This document shows, piece by piece, positions 16,799 through 27,154 of a DNA stretch of 64,000 bases. Source of the DNA: Anaerolineales bacterium (GTDB taxonomy: Bacteria > Chloroflexota > Anaerolineae > Anaerolineales > Villigracilaceae). The notes beneath the pieces are model-generated. The model was not told the DNA's origin, did not search any database, and saw nothing but the letters and a program-made list of their open reading frames with translations. Numbering within the stretch: position 1 is the first letter of the stretch; each line of letters starts with the position of its first letter. Made by a program: the position numbers and the translations under genes. Where the stretch lies: positions 186,001 to 250,000 of the forward strand of contig JAEURJ010000013.1 in assembly GCA_016789305.1 (NCBI GenBank), read 5' to 3'.

Positions 16799-16812
16799 AA
16801 CTGCCATCGTTG

Positions 16813-16834
16813 CCCTCTCCAAAAGCAGAGAGGG
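16813..16834. other. Intra-operon hairpin between subunits C and I
   Basis: CCCTCTC (16813-16819) pairs with GAGAGGG (16828-16834), eight-base loop, no T-run. It could affect message stability between the two genes; function not shown. Confidence 0.35.
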
Positions 16835-16869
16835 AATCAATATAGTTATCACTTTTTACGGGAGATGCT

Positions 16870-18879
16870 ATGTTATTTCCGAAAGAAATGGCCGAAGTTG
16901 AATTGATTGTTCCCACCAAGGACCTGGTCGCTGTGGCCAGGGTATTGAGCGGGAATGGCGTATTTCATCAGGTGGATAGTACGTATTTGGGTCTTGAGAA
17001 TCTGGGTCCCAACACATGGCAGGAGAAGGCGGGGAATTATTCCGCGTTGGAACGGCGCATCCAATCCGTGATGCAAAGCCTGGGACTTCCCGAGGAATAT
17101 CCAGTTAAAGCCGAAGTCGGGTCAATGGTTGACCTGGATGCAGTTCGCCCGTCATTGGATCGGATCGAAGAGGAGGTCAAAGGGGTCAGCGACCAGCTTT
17201 CCAGTGAAAAGAAGCGGCTTGAATTGTTGGAGAGTCAGCTTCGGCAGATCGAGCCGATCGCAGATGTCAGTGTGAATGTGGGGGTATTAAGTAAGTCTTC
17301 CTTTATGCATTCAATTTTGGGGGTCATCCCAGCGGCGAATATAAGCAGGTTGAAGACCAGCCTGTTGCGAATTCCGCATGTGTTTTTTACATTGCGAACT
17401 GACCCTCAGAAATCCATTGTATGGTTATTGGGTTCGAAAAGTAATTTTGACGTTCTTGAGCGGGCGGCGAAGAGTGCTTATCTTAATCCATTGAGCCTGC
17501 CTGAGGAATTTGATGGAACACCCGAACAGATCACGGAACTGCTTCAGAAGGAAATCGAATCGACAAAACAAAAGATTTCCAACCTGGAAGCGAATATCGC
17601 ACAGCTTGCCGGCACACATAAAACAGAATTGCAAGAATTGCTTTGGGAAATCCATATCAGCCGCATCATGGCGGATGCGATCGTCCGCTTTGGGCAGCTT
17701 CGGCACACCTATGTTGTCGTGGGCTGGGTGCCAACTGCAGAGTTGGAGAACTTGACAGCCAGGTTGAAACAAGCCTCCAGGGAAATCCTGATCGAGACGA
17801 TGGCCACAAGTCGTTCCGGACATCATACCAATGTGCCGGTTGCCTTATCGACCAATAAATGGCTCAAGCCGATCCAAATGCTCGTTGGGACCTACGGGCA
17901 TCCCAGCTATGGTGAGCTTGACCCGACCCTGTTGATGGCCTTCACCTTCCCTATTTTGTATGGCGCGATGTTTGGCGATATCGGTCAGGGGCTGATGTTG
18001 GTGCTATTAGGACTTTTGATGCATTTCAAGGTTATTTTAAAGGCAATGCAGGGTCTCGGTTTGCTTATTGCTTATTGCGGTATGTCAGCCACCATATTTG
18101 GAAGTTTGTATGGGAGTTTTTTCGGGTTTGAAGGGCATCTGATTGAAGAGTACATTCCTTTCCTTGATTTTATTAAACCAATCTGGATCAGTCCGATGGA
18201 GAATATTCTCAGCATTTTAAGTGTTGCCATTGATGCTGGAATTGTGATCCTCATATTTGGCTTTTTGATCGGCATGTTCAACAGCATCCGCTCGAAGGAT
18301 TGGGCGCATTTTCTGTTCGGGCATTCCGGTGTTGCAACCTTCCTCTTCTATATTTGTTTCCTGGCAATGCTTGGAAGTTTCCTGGGTGGCACTGCTCTTG
18401 CTCCAAAGATCGCCGTTGCGATCAATAATCTTCCATTGCCATTCACGACATTGCTGCTTGCCTTTGGCTTCCTGGTGATGTTTTCCGGCTTTTTCAGAAA
18501 CATGGTCGAAGGCCATACTTTGATCGAAGGCAAGGGCATTGGCGGATTTTTGATGTTCGTCATCCAGTCGTTGATGGACTTGCTTGAAACAGTCATCAGT
18601 ATGTTGAGCAACACCCTCTCCTTTATTCGCGTGGGAGCATTTGCGGTGGCGCATGGCGGTTTGAGTCTGGCCATCTTTTCATTGGCTCGTGAAGAGCCCG
18701 GTCTTCGTTTTTGGATCACGATCATCATCGGTAATATCTTCATCATTGGTTTTGAAGGCTTGATCGTCGGCATTCAAACCATGCGTTTGCATTATTACGA
18801 GATCCTCGGAAAATTCTTCCATGGCGGCGGTATGCGCTTTGAGCCATTGAAGTTGACCCCCTCACAAGAGGAGGCGTAG
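16870..18879 (+). CDS. ntpI: V/A-type ATPase subunit I
   Basis: 669 residues. The N-terminal half (to about residue 330) is soluble with coiled-coil stretches that bind the peripheral stalks; the C-terminal half has about eight membrane helices. The core segment GAMFGDIGQGLMLVLLG and the FIRVGAFAVAHGGLSLAIF helix with its conserved Arg and His are family hallmarks; the Arg faces the K ring in the ion path. GGGAGAT precedes the ATG. It is functionally equivalent to Fo subunit a. Confidence 0.92.
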   Translation: MLFPKEMAEVELIVPTKDLVAVARVLSGNGVFHQVDSTYLGLENLGPNTWQEKAGNYSALERRIQSVMQSLGLPEEYPVKAEVGSMVDLDAVRPSLDRIEEEVKGVSDQLSSEKKRLELLESQLRQIEPIADVSVNVGVLSKSSFMHSILGVIPAANISRLKTSLLRIPHVFFTLRTDPQKSIVWLLGSKSNFDVLERAAKSAYLNPLSLPEEFDGTPEQITELLQKEIESTKQKISNLEANIAQLAGTHKTELQELLWEIHISRIMADAIVRFGQLRHTYVVVGWVPTAELENLTARLKQASREILIETMATSRSGHHTNVPVALSTNKWLKPIQMLVGTYGHPSYGELDPTLLMAFTFPILYGAMFGDIGQGLMLVLLGLLMHFKVILKAMQGLGLLIAYCGMSATIFGSLYGSFFGFEGHLIEEYIPFLDFIKPIWISPMENILSILSVAIDAGIVILIFGFLIGMFNSIRSKDWAHFLFGHSGVATFLFYICFLAMLGSFLGGTALAPKIAVAINNLPLPFTTLLLAFGFLVMFSGFFRNMVEGHTLIEGKGIGGFLMFVIQSLMDLLETVISMLSNTLSFIRVGAFAVAHGGLSLAIFSLAREEPGLRFWITIIIGNIFIIGFEGLIVGIQTMRLHYYEILGKFFHGGGMRFEPLKLTPSQEEA

Positions 18880-18977
18880 TTCTGAATTGGCATATGATAT
18901 TTTTTGAGAGCATTCCATCAAGGCGACGATCGCGTTTTATTTTGAATACATTACCCAATTACCAAAGGAGATAAACA

Positions 18978-19421
18978 ATGTTCCTAGTATTTGCTGTATT
19001 GGTCGGTTTGATCCCGGTTATTCCCGCAGTAGCTTATTTGCTTAAAAATGGCAGTGCCAGCCCTGCACAGGCGGTTTCGCGCATGGTCACTGGTTTTCAT
19101 GGCTTTAACTTTTTGGTTGGTTTGTTCGCAGCTGGGTTGGCGATGATGTGGTTTGCCACGCCGACATCAGCCCTGGCTGCTGGCGCAGCCCAGGAAGGCG
19201 GCGCAGTGGATCAATATATTACGCTCGCGGCGGCTCTTTCCACCGGGCTTGCATGTATCGGTGCTGGTATTGCGGTGGGGAATGCGGGTGCGGCTGCTGT
19301 CGGTGCGACGGCGGAAAAACCCGAGTCTTTCGGCCGTGCGTTGATCTTCGTGGGTCTTTCCGAAGGCATTGCCATCTACGGCTTGATCATTTCCTTCCTT
19401 ATTTTGGGACGCTCAGGATAA
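18978..19421 (+). CDS. ntpK: V/A-type ATPase subunit K (proteolipid)
   Basis: 147 residues. The C-terminal half is a clear c-type hairpin: helix GAGIAVGNAGAAAVGA, polar loop, then GLSEGIAIYGLIIS with the ion-binding Glu. The N-terminal half has two more hydrophobic segments but no Gly-rich helix and no carboxylate, so it is not a duplicated c hairpin; it may be a diverged hairpin or a cleaved leader. If retained, the ring would have one ion site per four helices. AAGGAG lies 10 bases upstream of the start. Confidence 0.88.
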   Translation: MFLVFAVLVGLIPVIPAVAYLLKNGSASPAQAVSRMVTGFHGFNFLVGLFAAGLAMMWFATPTSALAAGAAQEGGAVDQYITLAAALSTGLACIGAGIAVGNAGAAAVGATAEKPESFGRALIFVGLSEGIAIYGLIISFLILGRSG

Positions 19422-19424
19422 TTT

Positions 19425-19730
19425 ATGAAGATCCTGGTCATCGGTCATCCTGACGCGGTGCTCGGTTTTTCACTCGCGGGTGTGGGCGGCAGGGTTGCGG
19501 CTACAGTTGATGAGGTCAACCAGGCACTGGACGAGGCTCAAGCCAATAAGGATATCGGCATTGTGCTTGTGACTCAGGATGTGGCTGAATTAATTCCGGC
19601 CCGCATGGAACACCTGAGCCTGCGGAGCACTATTCCACTGGTGGTTGAGATTCCATCCCGTGGCGGTGTTCCGGAGGGACAGGCCTCGCTTGGGGATATT
19701 GTCCTTCGGGCGATCGGTATCAAGTTATAG
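19425..19730 (+). CDS. ntpF: V/A-type ATPase subunit F
   Basis: 101 residues, the normal size. A Rossmann-like fold is suggested by MKILVIGHPDAVLGFSLAG and the DIGIVLVTQDVAELI segment, both family signatures. Subunit F sits on the central rotor with D and regulates hydrolysis in characterised enzymes. The start lies three bases after the K stop. Confidence 0.9.
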   Translation: MKILVIGHPDAVLGFSLAGVGGRVAATVDEVNQALDEAQANKDIGIVLVTQDVAELIPARMEHLSLRSTIPLVVEIPSRGGVPEGQASLGDIVLRAIGIKL

Positions 19731-19779
19731 ATATTTCCTGTGGATGGTTGACACAAGGAAAAAGATTGGACAGCGTGCT

Positions 19780-20391
19780 ATGAAATCTGAAGAAGAAGAT
19801 ATTGAATTGCTTGCGCGTGCCATCATGGTGGAGGCACGTGAAGAAGCGGACCAGTTGAATATCGAGGCACAGGAGAAGGCTGAAGCTGTTCGGAAGCGTG
19901 CCCAGCAACAGGCGGAGTCTGAACGGAAAGCCATTCTCGATCGCGCTCGTGAGGAGGCGGATCGTCTTCGCAGTCAGTCCTCGGCAACTTCCCAGTTGAA
20001 GGCGCGTTCCACGCAATTGGAACAGCGCGAGAAAATATTGAATGATGTGTTCGAAGAAGTGAAGAAGCAGCTGGCTTCCGTCAAAAAGCGGCCTGATTAC
20101 AATGCCATTGCATCCATGTTGGTGCGCGAAGCATTGACCGAGTTAAAGGTTAAAGAGGCTGAAGTGCAGGCTGATGAAGCAACGCAAAAAGCCTTGAAGC
20201 TGGATGAAATTTCCAAAGAACTCAATGGAAAATTTTCATTGGGTAAAAAGCTGGAGGATGGTTCCGGTGTTGTGGTGAGTGCAGCCGGTGGAAAGTTGAA
20301 TTACGACAACACGCTTGAAACACGCTTGAGCCGATTGCAAAGTACGCTGCGTTCCTCGGTATATAAAGTGTTGATGGGAGAAAAAGTATGA
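19780..20391 (+). CDS. ntpE: V/A-type ATPase subunit E (peripheral stalk)
   Basis: 203 residues from the ATG at 19780; an in-frame ATG at 19744 is possible, and neither has a well-placed ribosome site. Earlier codons would overlap the F gene. The first ~110 residues are a long charged helix pairing with G/H; the C-terminal part is the globular head that contacts the catalytic subunits (ASMLVREALTELKVKEAEV region and GSGVVVSAAGGKLNYDNTLE). The latter segment is diagnostic of E subunits. It overlaps the A subunit start by four bases. Confidence 0.85.
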   Translation: MKSEEEDIELLARAIMVEAREEADQLNIEAQEKAEAVRKRAQQQAESERKAILDRAREEADRLRSQSSATSQLKARSTQLEQREKILNDVFEEVKKQLASVKKRPDYNAIASMLVREALTELKVKEAEVQADEATQKALKLDEISKELNGKFSLGKKLEDGSGVVVSAAGGKLNYDNTLETRLSRLQSTLRSSVYKVLMGEKV

Positions 20392-22157
20392 GCGATCAAG
20401 TGGGAACGATCACCTGGATCAGCGGACCCGTTGTACGTGCCCGCGGATCTCGAAATGTGGGCATGCTTGAGCTCGTTGAAGTGGGTTCTGAACACCTGGT
20501 GGGTGAGGTCATCGGTCTTAAAGGCGATCAGATGACAATTCAAGTTTATGAAGAGACATCTGGTATGCAAACCGGATCGCCGGTGTACGGTACGGGTTTG
20601 CCTTTGTCAGTTGAATTGGCCCCGGGTTTAATTCAAAGTATTTACGACGGCGTACAACGCCCACTTCCATTGATCGAACAGGCGATGGGTTCGTTTATCA
20701 GCCGCGGCGCACGGTTTGACCCGATCAACCGCGAGAAGAAATGGAAATACACCCCAAAGGTTAAAGTTGGCGATGAGGTACAAGGCGGCGCGATCCTGGG
20801 TGTTGCGATGGAAACGGATACGTTTGAACATCGCGTCATGCTGAATCCTGACGATTCCGGTACGATCACATGGGTCGCTCCTGCAGGTGATTACACGGTT
20901 GTTGACCCAATCGTCAAATTAAAAACCAGCAAGGGGGAAAAAACCGTTGAGATGCTTCAACGCTGGCCTGTGCGTCGCGCGCGCCCGTTTGTGGATCGAC
21001 GCGGTGCGAACATCCCGTTGATTACCGGTCAACGTATTCTGGATACTTTCTTTCCTGTAGCCAAAGGCGGTGCGGCGGGCATTCCTGGCCCGTTTGGTTC
21101 TGGAAAAACTGTCACCCAGCATAGCATTGCAAAGTGGGCGGATGCGGAAGTCATTGTATACATCGGATGCGGCGAACGAGGCAACGAAATGACCGAGGTG
21201 TTGCAGGAATTCCCGCATCTGATCGACCCGAGATCTGGCCGTCCATTAATGGAACGCACGGTGCTGATAGCGAATACCTCCAACATGCCGGTTGCAGCGC
21301 GTGAGGCCAGTATTTACACAGGCATCACCATTGCAGAATACTATCGCGACATGGGATACCATGTCGCTTTGATGGCTGATTCAACTTCCCGTTGGGCTGA
21401 GGCGTTACGCGAAGTCTCAGGTCGTCTCGAAGAAATGCCCGCTGAAGAAGGTTATCCTGCGTATCTTGCTGGCCGCCTTGCTGAGTTTTACGAACGCGCG
21501 GGCTACGTCAATAACCTGAACGGTAGCCAGGGTTCAGTTTCCATCGTAGGCGCAGTTTCTCCTCCAGGTGGTGACTTTTCCGAGCCGGTGACCCAGCATA
21601 CCAAACGCTTTATCCGTTGCTTCTGGGCGCTGGATAAATCTCTTGCCTCCGCTCGTCACTTCCCGGCCATCAACTGGCTCGATAGCTACAGTGAATATGT
21701 GACCGATGTTGCCGATTGGTGGCGCGAAAAAGTTGGCAAAGACTGGCTTGACATGCGCAATCGTGCGATGGAGTTGTTGAGCGAAGAAAGCCGCCTGTCG
21801 CAGATCGTGAAGTTGGTGGGTCCGGATGCGTTGCCATACACCGAACGCATGGTGCTTGAGACCACCCGTCTCATTCGTGAAGGAATCTTGCAGCAAAACG
21901 CCACCGAAGATGTGGATGCGTATTCATCAGTGGAAAAGCAGATCCGCCTTCTGGAATTGGTGCTTTACTTCCATGATCGTGGAATGGCTATTGTCAGGAA
22001 GGGCGCACCGATCAACTTGATCCATGATCTCCCGGTAGTAGATACCATCATTCGCGCAAAATCGACCGTAACGAATGAAGAGATGCATAAATTTGATGAC
22101 ATTCAAAAACAGATTGACCAGCAAATGGGTCAATTGGATGCGGAGTACAGATCATGA
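20388..22157 (+). CDS. ntpA: V/A-type ATPase catalytic subunit A
   Basis: 589 residues, full length. Walker A is [12 protein letters not shown], the catalytic Glu lies in [16 protein letters not shown] and Walker B in [19 protein letters not shown]. The extra insertion after the beta-barrel domain that separates A-type from F-type beta subunits is present (residues about 115-185). It catalyses ATP hydrolysis or synthesis in the soluble head. It overlaps both neighbours by four bases, so translation of E, A and B is coupled. Confidence 0.96.
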   Translation: MSDQVGTITWISGPVVRARGSRNVGMLELVEVGSEHLVGEVIGLKGDQMTIQVYEETSGMQTGSPVYGTGLPLSVELAPGLIQSIYDGVQRPLPLIEQAMGSFISRGARFDPINREKKWKYTPKVKVGDEVQGGAILGVAMETDTFEHRVMLNPDDSGTITWVAPAGDYTVVDPIVKLKTSKGEKTVEMLQRWPVRRARPFVDRRGANIPLITGQRILDTFFPVAKGGAAGIPGPFGSGKTVTQHSIAKWADAEVIVYIGCGERGNEMTEVLQEFPHLIDPRSGRPLMERTVLIANTSNMPVAAREASIYTGITIAEYYRDMGYHVALMADSTSRWAEALREVSGRLEEMPAEEGYPAYLAGRLAEFYERAGYVNNLNGSQGSVSIVGAVSPPGGDFSEPVTQHTKRFIRCFWALDKSLASARHFPAINWLDSYSEYVTDVADWWREKVGKDWLDMRNRAMELLSEESRLSQIVKLVGPDALPYTERMVLETTRLIREGILQQNATEDVDAYSSVEKQIRLLELVLYFHDRGMAIVRKGAPINLIHDLPVVDTIIRAKSTVTNEEMHKFDDIQKQIDQQMGQLDAEYRS

Positions 22158-23581
22158 GTGATGTAACGGTACAAGGCGGTCAGGAAGTCGTCGGTGTAGC
22201 TCGTATCGAAGGCCCGATCCTAATTGTCGAAGGCGCAGCAAACGTCAGCTACGATGAGGTCGTGGAGATCCAGGATTCGCGCGGTCAACTCCGCCGCGGG
22301 CGTGTGCTTGAAGTCGGTGAAGGTGTTGCTGTCGTGCAGGTATTTGCCGGTTCTACAGGTCTCTCCATTGATGGCACGCGTGTCCGCTTTTTGAGCAATA
22401 CTCTGCATATTCCCGTTGCCGAAGAAATGCTCGGGCGTATCTTTGACGGTTTGGGCAACCCAATTGACGGCGGGCCGGAACCGCTTTCTGATCGCTATGC
22501 AGATGTCAATGGCCAGCCGATCAATCCAACGGCGCGTATTTATCCGCGTGATTACATCCAGACCGGCATTTCAACAATTGACGGTGTGAACACGCTCCTG
22601 CGCGGCCAGAAGCTGCCTCTGTTTTCTGGGGCAGGTATGCCGCACGATCAACTGGCCGCTCAGATCGTTCGCCAGGCGACGCTTGGAAAGGTGGCCGGTG
22701 CGCCTGCGACGGAAGGCGAGGAATTTGCCATTGTGTTTGCGGCCATGGGAGTGAAAAATGATGTGGCCGATTACTTCCGCCGTTCGTTTACCGAAAGCGG
22801 TGCGTTGACTCGTGTGGCAATGTTCCTTAACCTCGCGGATGATCCTCCAGTTGAACGTATCGTCACCCCGCGTGCTGCGCTGACTCTCGCAGAATATCTT
22901 GCTTATGAACGTGACATGCATGTGTTGGTGGTACTTACCGATATGACCAACTACGGTGAGGCGCTTCGTCAGATATCCAATGTGCGCGGTGAGGTGCCAA
23001 GCCGTAAAGGTTATCCCGGTTATTTGTATAGTGACCTTGCTTCACTTTATGAACGCACGGGACGCATCCGCACGAGCAAAGGTTCGATCACACAAATTCC
23101 CATTCTTACAATGCCGAACGATGACATTACTCATCCCATGCCTGATTTGACCGGTTACATCACAGAGGGCCAGATCGTGTTGGGGCGTGAGCTTAACTTT
23201 GCAGGTATCTATCCTCCCGTTGCTGTATTGCCAAGTCTTTCGCGTTTGATGAAAGACGGAATCGGCAAGAACCGCACGCGTGACGATCATCCGCGCTGGG
23301 GGGCGCAGCTCTATGCTGCCTATGCCAAAACCCAGGATGTGCGTGCGCTCGCCTCCGTCATCGGTGAGGAAGAGCTTAGCGAAGTGGACCAGAAATATCT
23401 TAAGTTTGGACGCGCCTTCGAGCGTGAATTCGTCAACCAGAGCTTTACCGAGAATCGCAGCATCGAACGGACTCTTGAGATCGGCTGGAAGCTGCTTTCC
23501 ATGCTTCCCAAGAAGGAACTCACGCGCGTAAACCTCGACGAAATCGCAAAATACTATAAAGGCGAAGATGCCGCAAATTAG
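22154..23581 (+). CDS. ntpB: V/A-type ATPase non-catalytic subunit B
   Basis: 475 residues. It lacks a canonical P-loop ([18 protein letters not shown] at the equivalent site), as expected of the regulatory B subunit, and carries the typical [19 protein letters not shown] and [21 protein letters not shown] segments. It alternates with A in the head. The C-terminus overlaps the D gene by 14 bases in another frame. Confidence 0.96.
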   Translation: MSDVTVQGGQEVVGVARIEGPILIVEGAANVSYDEVVEIQDSRGQLRRGRVLEVGEGVAVVQVFAGSTGLSIDGTRVRFLSNTLHIPVAEEMLGRIFDGLGNPIDGGPEPLSDRYADVNGQPINPTARIYPRDYIQTGISTIDGVNTLLRGQKLPLFSGAGMPHDQLAAQIVRQATLGKVAGAPATEGEEFAIVFAAMGVKNDVADYFRRSFTESGALTRVAMFLNLADDPPVERIVTPRAALTLAEYLAYERDMHVLVVLTDMTNYGEALRQISNVRGEVPSRKGYPGYLYSDLASLYERTGRIRTSKGSITQIPILTMPNDDITHPMPDLTGYITEGQIVLGRELNFAGIYPPVAVLPSLSRLMKDGIGKNRTRDDHPRWGAQLYAAYAKTQDVRALASVIGEEELSEVDQKYLKFGRAFEREFVNQSFTENRSIERTLEIGWKLLSMLPKKELTRVNLDEIAKYYKGEDAAN

Positions 23582-24236
23582 TGTTGCTCCCACCCGCACC
23601 AACCTGATCCGCCTCAAGAAGGAATTGCGGTTCGCGAAGGAAGGACATGAAATCCTTGACCGCAAACGCGAGGCCCTGACCGGTGAATTGGTTCGCGTTG
23701 CAAAAGAGGCGGATACACTTCAAAAAGAGGTTTGGTCTTTGCTTCAAAATGCCTACGATGCAATGGAGAAGGCGCGCCTCGTGATGGGGTCCGACCATGT
23801 GGAATGGGCGGCCCTGGCCGTCAACAAAACGGTGGATGTGCATCTTCGGTTGCGTGGTATTATGGGCGTAGCCATTCCGCAAATTGAGTCCCGAGGCGAA
23901 CCGCCTGTCTTGCCTTATAGCCCGGGTGATACATCCGCAGCGCTCGATGAAGCCAGTGCAGCCTTCCGTGAAGTGCTCGTGCGCATTCCCCAATTGTCGA
24001 TGTTGACGGCGGCGGTCTGGCGGCTGGCAAATGAACTGCGCAAAACACAGCGACGTGTGAATGCGCTGCAACATATATTCATTCCACAGTACAAACATAC
24101 GATCGAGTTTATTGTCAGCTCCCTCGAAGAACGTGAACGCGAAGAAACATTCCGGCTGAAGTTGCTTAAGACCAAAATGTCCAAATCCAAATCTGAAGAA
24201 CCCCAGCCGGTTCAAGTTGAAATGGAACATGCATAA
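23568..24236 (+). CDS. ntpD: V/A-type ATPase subunit D (rotor shaft)
   Basis: 222 residues. The N-terminal [20 protein letters not shown] and C-terminal [20 protein letters not shown] are the two antiparallel helices of the rotor shaft, both highly typical of the family. The start lies within the B gene. This closes a complete nine-gene operon in the order G/H, C, I, K, F, E, A, B, D. Confidence 0.94.
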   Translation: MPQISVAPTRTNLIRLKKELRFAKEGHEILDRKREALTGELVRVAKEADTLQKEVWSLLQNAYDAMEKARLVMGSDHVEWAALAVNKTVDVHLRLRGIMGVAIPQIESRGEPPVLPYSPGDTSAALDEASAAFREVLVRIPQLSMLTAAVWRLANELRKTQRRVNALQHIFIPQYKHTIEFIVSSLEEREREETFRLKLLKTKMSKSKSEEPQPVQVEMEHA

Positions 24237-24259
24237 ATATACATCATTGAGGAGTCAAT

Positions 24260-24913
24260 ATGAATATTGCTGTGTTGGGTACGGGATTGGTGGGACAAAC
24301 GCTCGGTTCCAAACTTGTTCAGCTGGGACATGATGTCATGATGGGGTCGCGCGATGAGGCCAACCCCAAAGCAGTTGCCTGGGCAAAGGAAGAACAGCAT
24401 CACAATGCGTTGTTCGGTACATTTGCCAATGCGGCTGCCTTTGGCGAGATCATATTCAATTGCACGTTGGGATCTGCTTCACTGGACGCCTTGTATATGG
24501 CGGGGGCCGGGAATTTAAAAGGCAAGATCCTGATCGACACGACCAACCCGTTGGATTACTCGGATGAAAAACATTGGAAATTGACCGTCTGCAATACCGA
24601 TTCGCTTGGTGAACAGATCCAGCGCGCCTTCCCGGAAACGATGGTCGTCAAATCGCTTAATACGGTGTACGGCACTGTGATGGTCGACCCGGATAAACTG
24701 GTTGAGCGGACTGAAGTGTTCGTCAGCGGCAACAGCGCGGATGCGAAGGCCAGTGTGATGAAATATTTGCACGACTGGTTCCATTGGAAGCATATCATTG
24801 ACCTTGGCGATATCACCACTTCGCGTGCTGTTGAAATGTATGCCTTGATGTGGAGAAGCCTGCGCATGGCCACCGGCTCGCATCGCTTCAATATAAAAGT
24901 GGTCACCACATAG
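24260..24913 (+). CDS. NADP oxidoreductase, coenzyme F420-dependent-like
   Basis: 217 residues. The N-terminal Rossmann motif MNIAVLGTGLVGQTLGSKL and the following GSRD after strand 2 resemble the F420H2:NADP oxidoreductase / NpdG-like family, whose members bind NADP. The substrate could be F420 or another compound; the short C-terminal domain is typical of bacterial members not tied to F420. The gene has a GAGGAG site before the ATG and a terminator after it. It is adjacent to, but functionally unrelated to, the ATPase operon and may be read through from it. Confidence 0.7.
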   Translation: MNIAVLGTGLVGQTLGSKLVQLGHDVMMGSRDEANPKAVAWAKEEQHHNALFGTFANAAAFGEIIFNCTLGSASLDALYMAGAGNLKGKILIDTTNPLDYSDEKHWKLTVCNTDSLGEQIQRAFPETMVVKSLNTVYGTVMVDPDKLVERTEVFVSGNSADAKASVMKYLHDWFHWKHIIDLGDITTSRAVEMYALMWRSLRMATGSHRFNIKVVTT

Positions 24914-24931
24914 AAACCAACTTGGACGCAG

Positions 24932-24970
24932 GAGGATTTTGACGATACAATCGTTGAAATCCTCTTTTTT
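24932..24970 (+). terminator. Rho-independent terminator before the MurE-like gene
   Basis: A 15-bp stem (24932-24946 with 24950-24964, two G-U pairs), three-base loop and six T. It shows that a TTG at 24939, an apparent upstream start of the next frame, is not used. Confidence 0.85.
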
Positions 24971-24980
24971 GTTTAGGCAT

Positions 24981-26564
24981 ATGTTAAATCAATCCGATAT
25001 CTCCCTCTTAAGAATTTTTTCAGAAGTTCCCTTTTCCATTCCTTCCGACATTCCAGATGTAGCGATTTCCGGCATTGCCATTGATAGCCGTGCGGTCAAG
25101 CCCGGCTATCTCTTTGTGGCGATGAAGGGTGGCCTTGCCGACGGTCATGACTATATTCAGAAAGCGATCGATTCCGGGGCAACTGCTGTTGTTGGCGAGA
25201 AAGATGTCACTGGACTCTCTGTCCCATATATTCGACTCGAAAACCCGCGTCAGGCTCTGACCTGGCTGGCTGCTGCGTTTTACAACTGGCCTGCCCGTAA
25301 GCTGACAGTGATCGGCGTTACCGGCACAGATGGCAAGACCACGACCAGTAATCTCCTGTATAAAATATTGGTCGCCGCTGGAGTTAAAGCAGGCATGATC
25401 TCCACTGTGAATGCCGTGATCGGAAATGAAGTCCTGGATACCGGCTTTCACGTCACCACGCCGGATGCGCACGATGTTCAAAGTTATCTGGCAAAAATGG
25501 TGGATGCCGGGTTGACTCACGTTGTACTCGAAACGACTTCACACGGCTGGTCCCAGTACCGGGTGGATGCCTGCGAGTTCGATGTGGCTGTGGTTACAAA
25601 TATCACGCACGAACATATGGACGAACATGGAAATTATGAAAATTATCGAGCCGCGAAAGCACGATTGTTTTCCAGCTTGGAGATCACGAAGCAAAAACCG
25701 ATGGGCAATCCGCGCTTGGGCGTGATCAACCGTGATGATCGTTCGTTTGAATTTCTGAATAGATTTATCAAAACCAACCAGATCAATTACGGTTTGCAAG
25801 ATATGGCGGATGTTCGAGCCGAGAATATCGAGTACAGCCCGAGTGGAATAAAATTCACCGCCACCTCAATAGATTTTCAAGTGGAAGTGACCAGTAACTT
25901 GGTGGGCGCATATAACGTGTCCAATTGTTTGGCTGCTTTGACAGCGGCAATTTGCGGCTTGGGGATCGACCCGCAAGTTGCGGCTCGCGGAGTCTCCTCT
26001 TTGGATGGAATTCCCGGACGCATGGAACAAATTTCCCTCGGCCAGAATTTTATTGCCGTGGTTGATTTTGCGCATACGCCCAATGCGTTGAAAGTAACTT
26101 TGGAAGCGGGCAGAAAAATGACGAAGGGCCGTGTAATTTCCGTGTTTGGCTCCGCAGGCCTCAGGGATAAAGAGAAGCGCCGCATGATGGCAGAGACATC
26201 CATCGAGCTGGCCGATCTCACAATTCTCACAGCCGAAGATCCACGCATCGAATCCTTGGATGGAATTTTGGAAGAGATGGCCGAAGGTGCAATCGCAAAA
26301 GGCGGCCGCGAAGGGGAAACATTCTGGCGCATCCCGGATCGCGGGGAGGCGATCAAGTTCGCGATCCGTTTGGCGAAGGAAGGCGATATTGTCCTTTCGT
26401 GCGGAAAGGGTCACGAGCAATCGATGTGTTTTGGAAAGATTGAATATCTTTGGGATGATCGCACAGCCATGCGCGCGGCGCTTTCGGAACTCCTCGGCAT
26501 CGAAGGACCTGCCATGCCTTATCTTCCTTCGCAGGATAAAAAAGAAGAGGAATGGTTGAAATGA
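24981..26564 (+). CDS. MurE-like UDP-MurNAc-dipeptide ligase
   Basis: 527 residues from the ATG at 24981. Three Mur-ligase domains are visible: UDP-substrate binding (residues 1-105), ATPase domain with P-loop VIGVTGTDGKTTTSN near 111-125, and C-terminal domain with DFAHTPNALK and SCGKGHEQ. It would add the third amino acid to the peptidoglycan stem peptide. At the site where diaminopimelate-specific MurE has DNPR, the sequence reads EDPR, and GSAGLRDKEKRRMM replaces the usual GCGGDRD segment, so the amino acid added cannot be predicted. It may be a paralogue with a different job. The acetyltransferase start overlaps its stop. Confidence 0.75.
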   Translation: MLNQSDISLLRIFSEVPFSIPSDIPDVAISGIAIDSRAVKPGYLFVAMKGGLADGHDYIQKAIDSGATAVVGEKDVTGLSVPYIRLENPRQALTWLAAAFYNWPARKLTVIGVTGTDGKTTTSNLLYKILVAAGVKAGMISTVNAVIGNEVLDTGFHVTTPDAHDVQSYLAKMVDAGLTHVVLETTSHGWSQYRVDACEFDVAVVTNITHEHMDEHGNYENYRAAKARLFSSLEITKQKPMGNPRLGVINRDDRSFEFLNRFIKTNQINYGLQDMADVRAENIEYSPSGIKFTATSIDFQVEVTSNLVGAYNVSNCLAALTAAICGLGIDPQVAARGVSSLDGIPGRMEQISLGQNFIAVVDFAHTPNALKVTLEAGRKMTKGRVISVFGSAGLRDKEKRRMMAETSIELADLTILTAEDPRIESLDGILEEMAEGAIAKGGREGETFWRIPDRGEAIKFAIRLAKEGDIVLSCGKGHEQSMCFGKIEYLWDDRTAMRAALSELLGIEGPAMPYLPSQDKKEEEWLK

Positions 26565-27154
26565 TGGAAGTAAAGCCTGTCACTTTGATCGGATCGCATG
26601 TGCAGCTCGTTCCTTTGAGCGAGGCGCATGTTGATGGCTTGGCGGAGATCGGCATCGGCCAGGACTTTTGGGATTTCATGGTCTACGGAAAAATGGAAAC
26701 CAAAGACGACATGCGCAATTGGGTGATAGATATTTTAAACCGCGCTGCCAGGGGAACGGACCTGCCTTTCGCAGTGATCCATCAACCTTCAGGCCGTGTG
26801 GTGGGTGCAACCCGTTATTTGAATATCATGCCGCACGATTATGGCCTTGAGATAGGCGGCACCTGGTACGGACAGGAATTCCAGCGTACGGCTGTAAATA
26901 CGGAATGCAAGTATCTGCTGCTTGCACATGCCTTTGAAACTTTGCAGGCCATTCGCGTGCAGCTCAAATCGGATTCTCGAAATGAACGCTCGCAAAGGGC
27001 GATGGAACGCATCGGTGCGAAACGCGAAGGCGTACTGAGAAATCATATGATCCTGCCGGACGGCCACATTCGCCATTCAGTTTATTACAGCATTATCGAT
27101 TCGGAATGGCTGGCTGTTAAAGCCAATCTGGAAGAAATGATGAGCAGATATTAG
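26561..27154 (+). CDS. GNAT-family N-acetyltransferase (RimJ/RimL-like)
   Basis: 197 residues. The start ATG at 26561 overlaps the preceding stop as ATGA and has AGAGG at proper distance; an ATG at 26552 is too close to that site. The fold is of the RimJ/RimL type: VIGSHVQLVPLSEAHVD at the N-terminus, GGTWYGQEFQRTAVNTECK at the acetyl-CoA binding strand-helix, and RSQRAMERIGAKREGVLRN near the C-terminus. Substrate unknown. It is convergent with the next gene, which overlaps its end by four bases. Confidence 0.8.
   Translation: MMEVKPVTLIGSHVQLVPLSEAHVDGLAEIGIGQDFWDFMVYGKMETKDDMRNWVIDILNRAARGTDLPFAVIHQPSGRVVGATRYLNIMPHDYGLEIGGTWYGQEFQRTAVNTECKYLLLAHAFETLQAIRVQLKSDSRNERSQRAMERIGAKREGVLRNHMILPDGHIRHSVYYSIIDSEWLAVKANLEEMMSRY

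Noticed and set aside
24939..24980. TTG start of the MurE-like gene at 24939
   Set aside because: The codon is inside the terminator stem of the previous gene.
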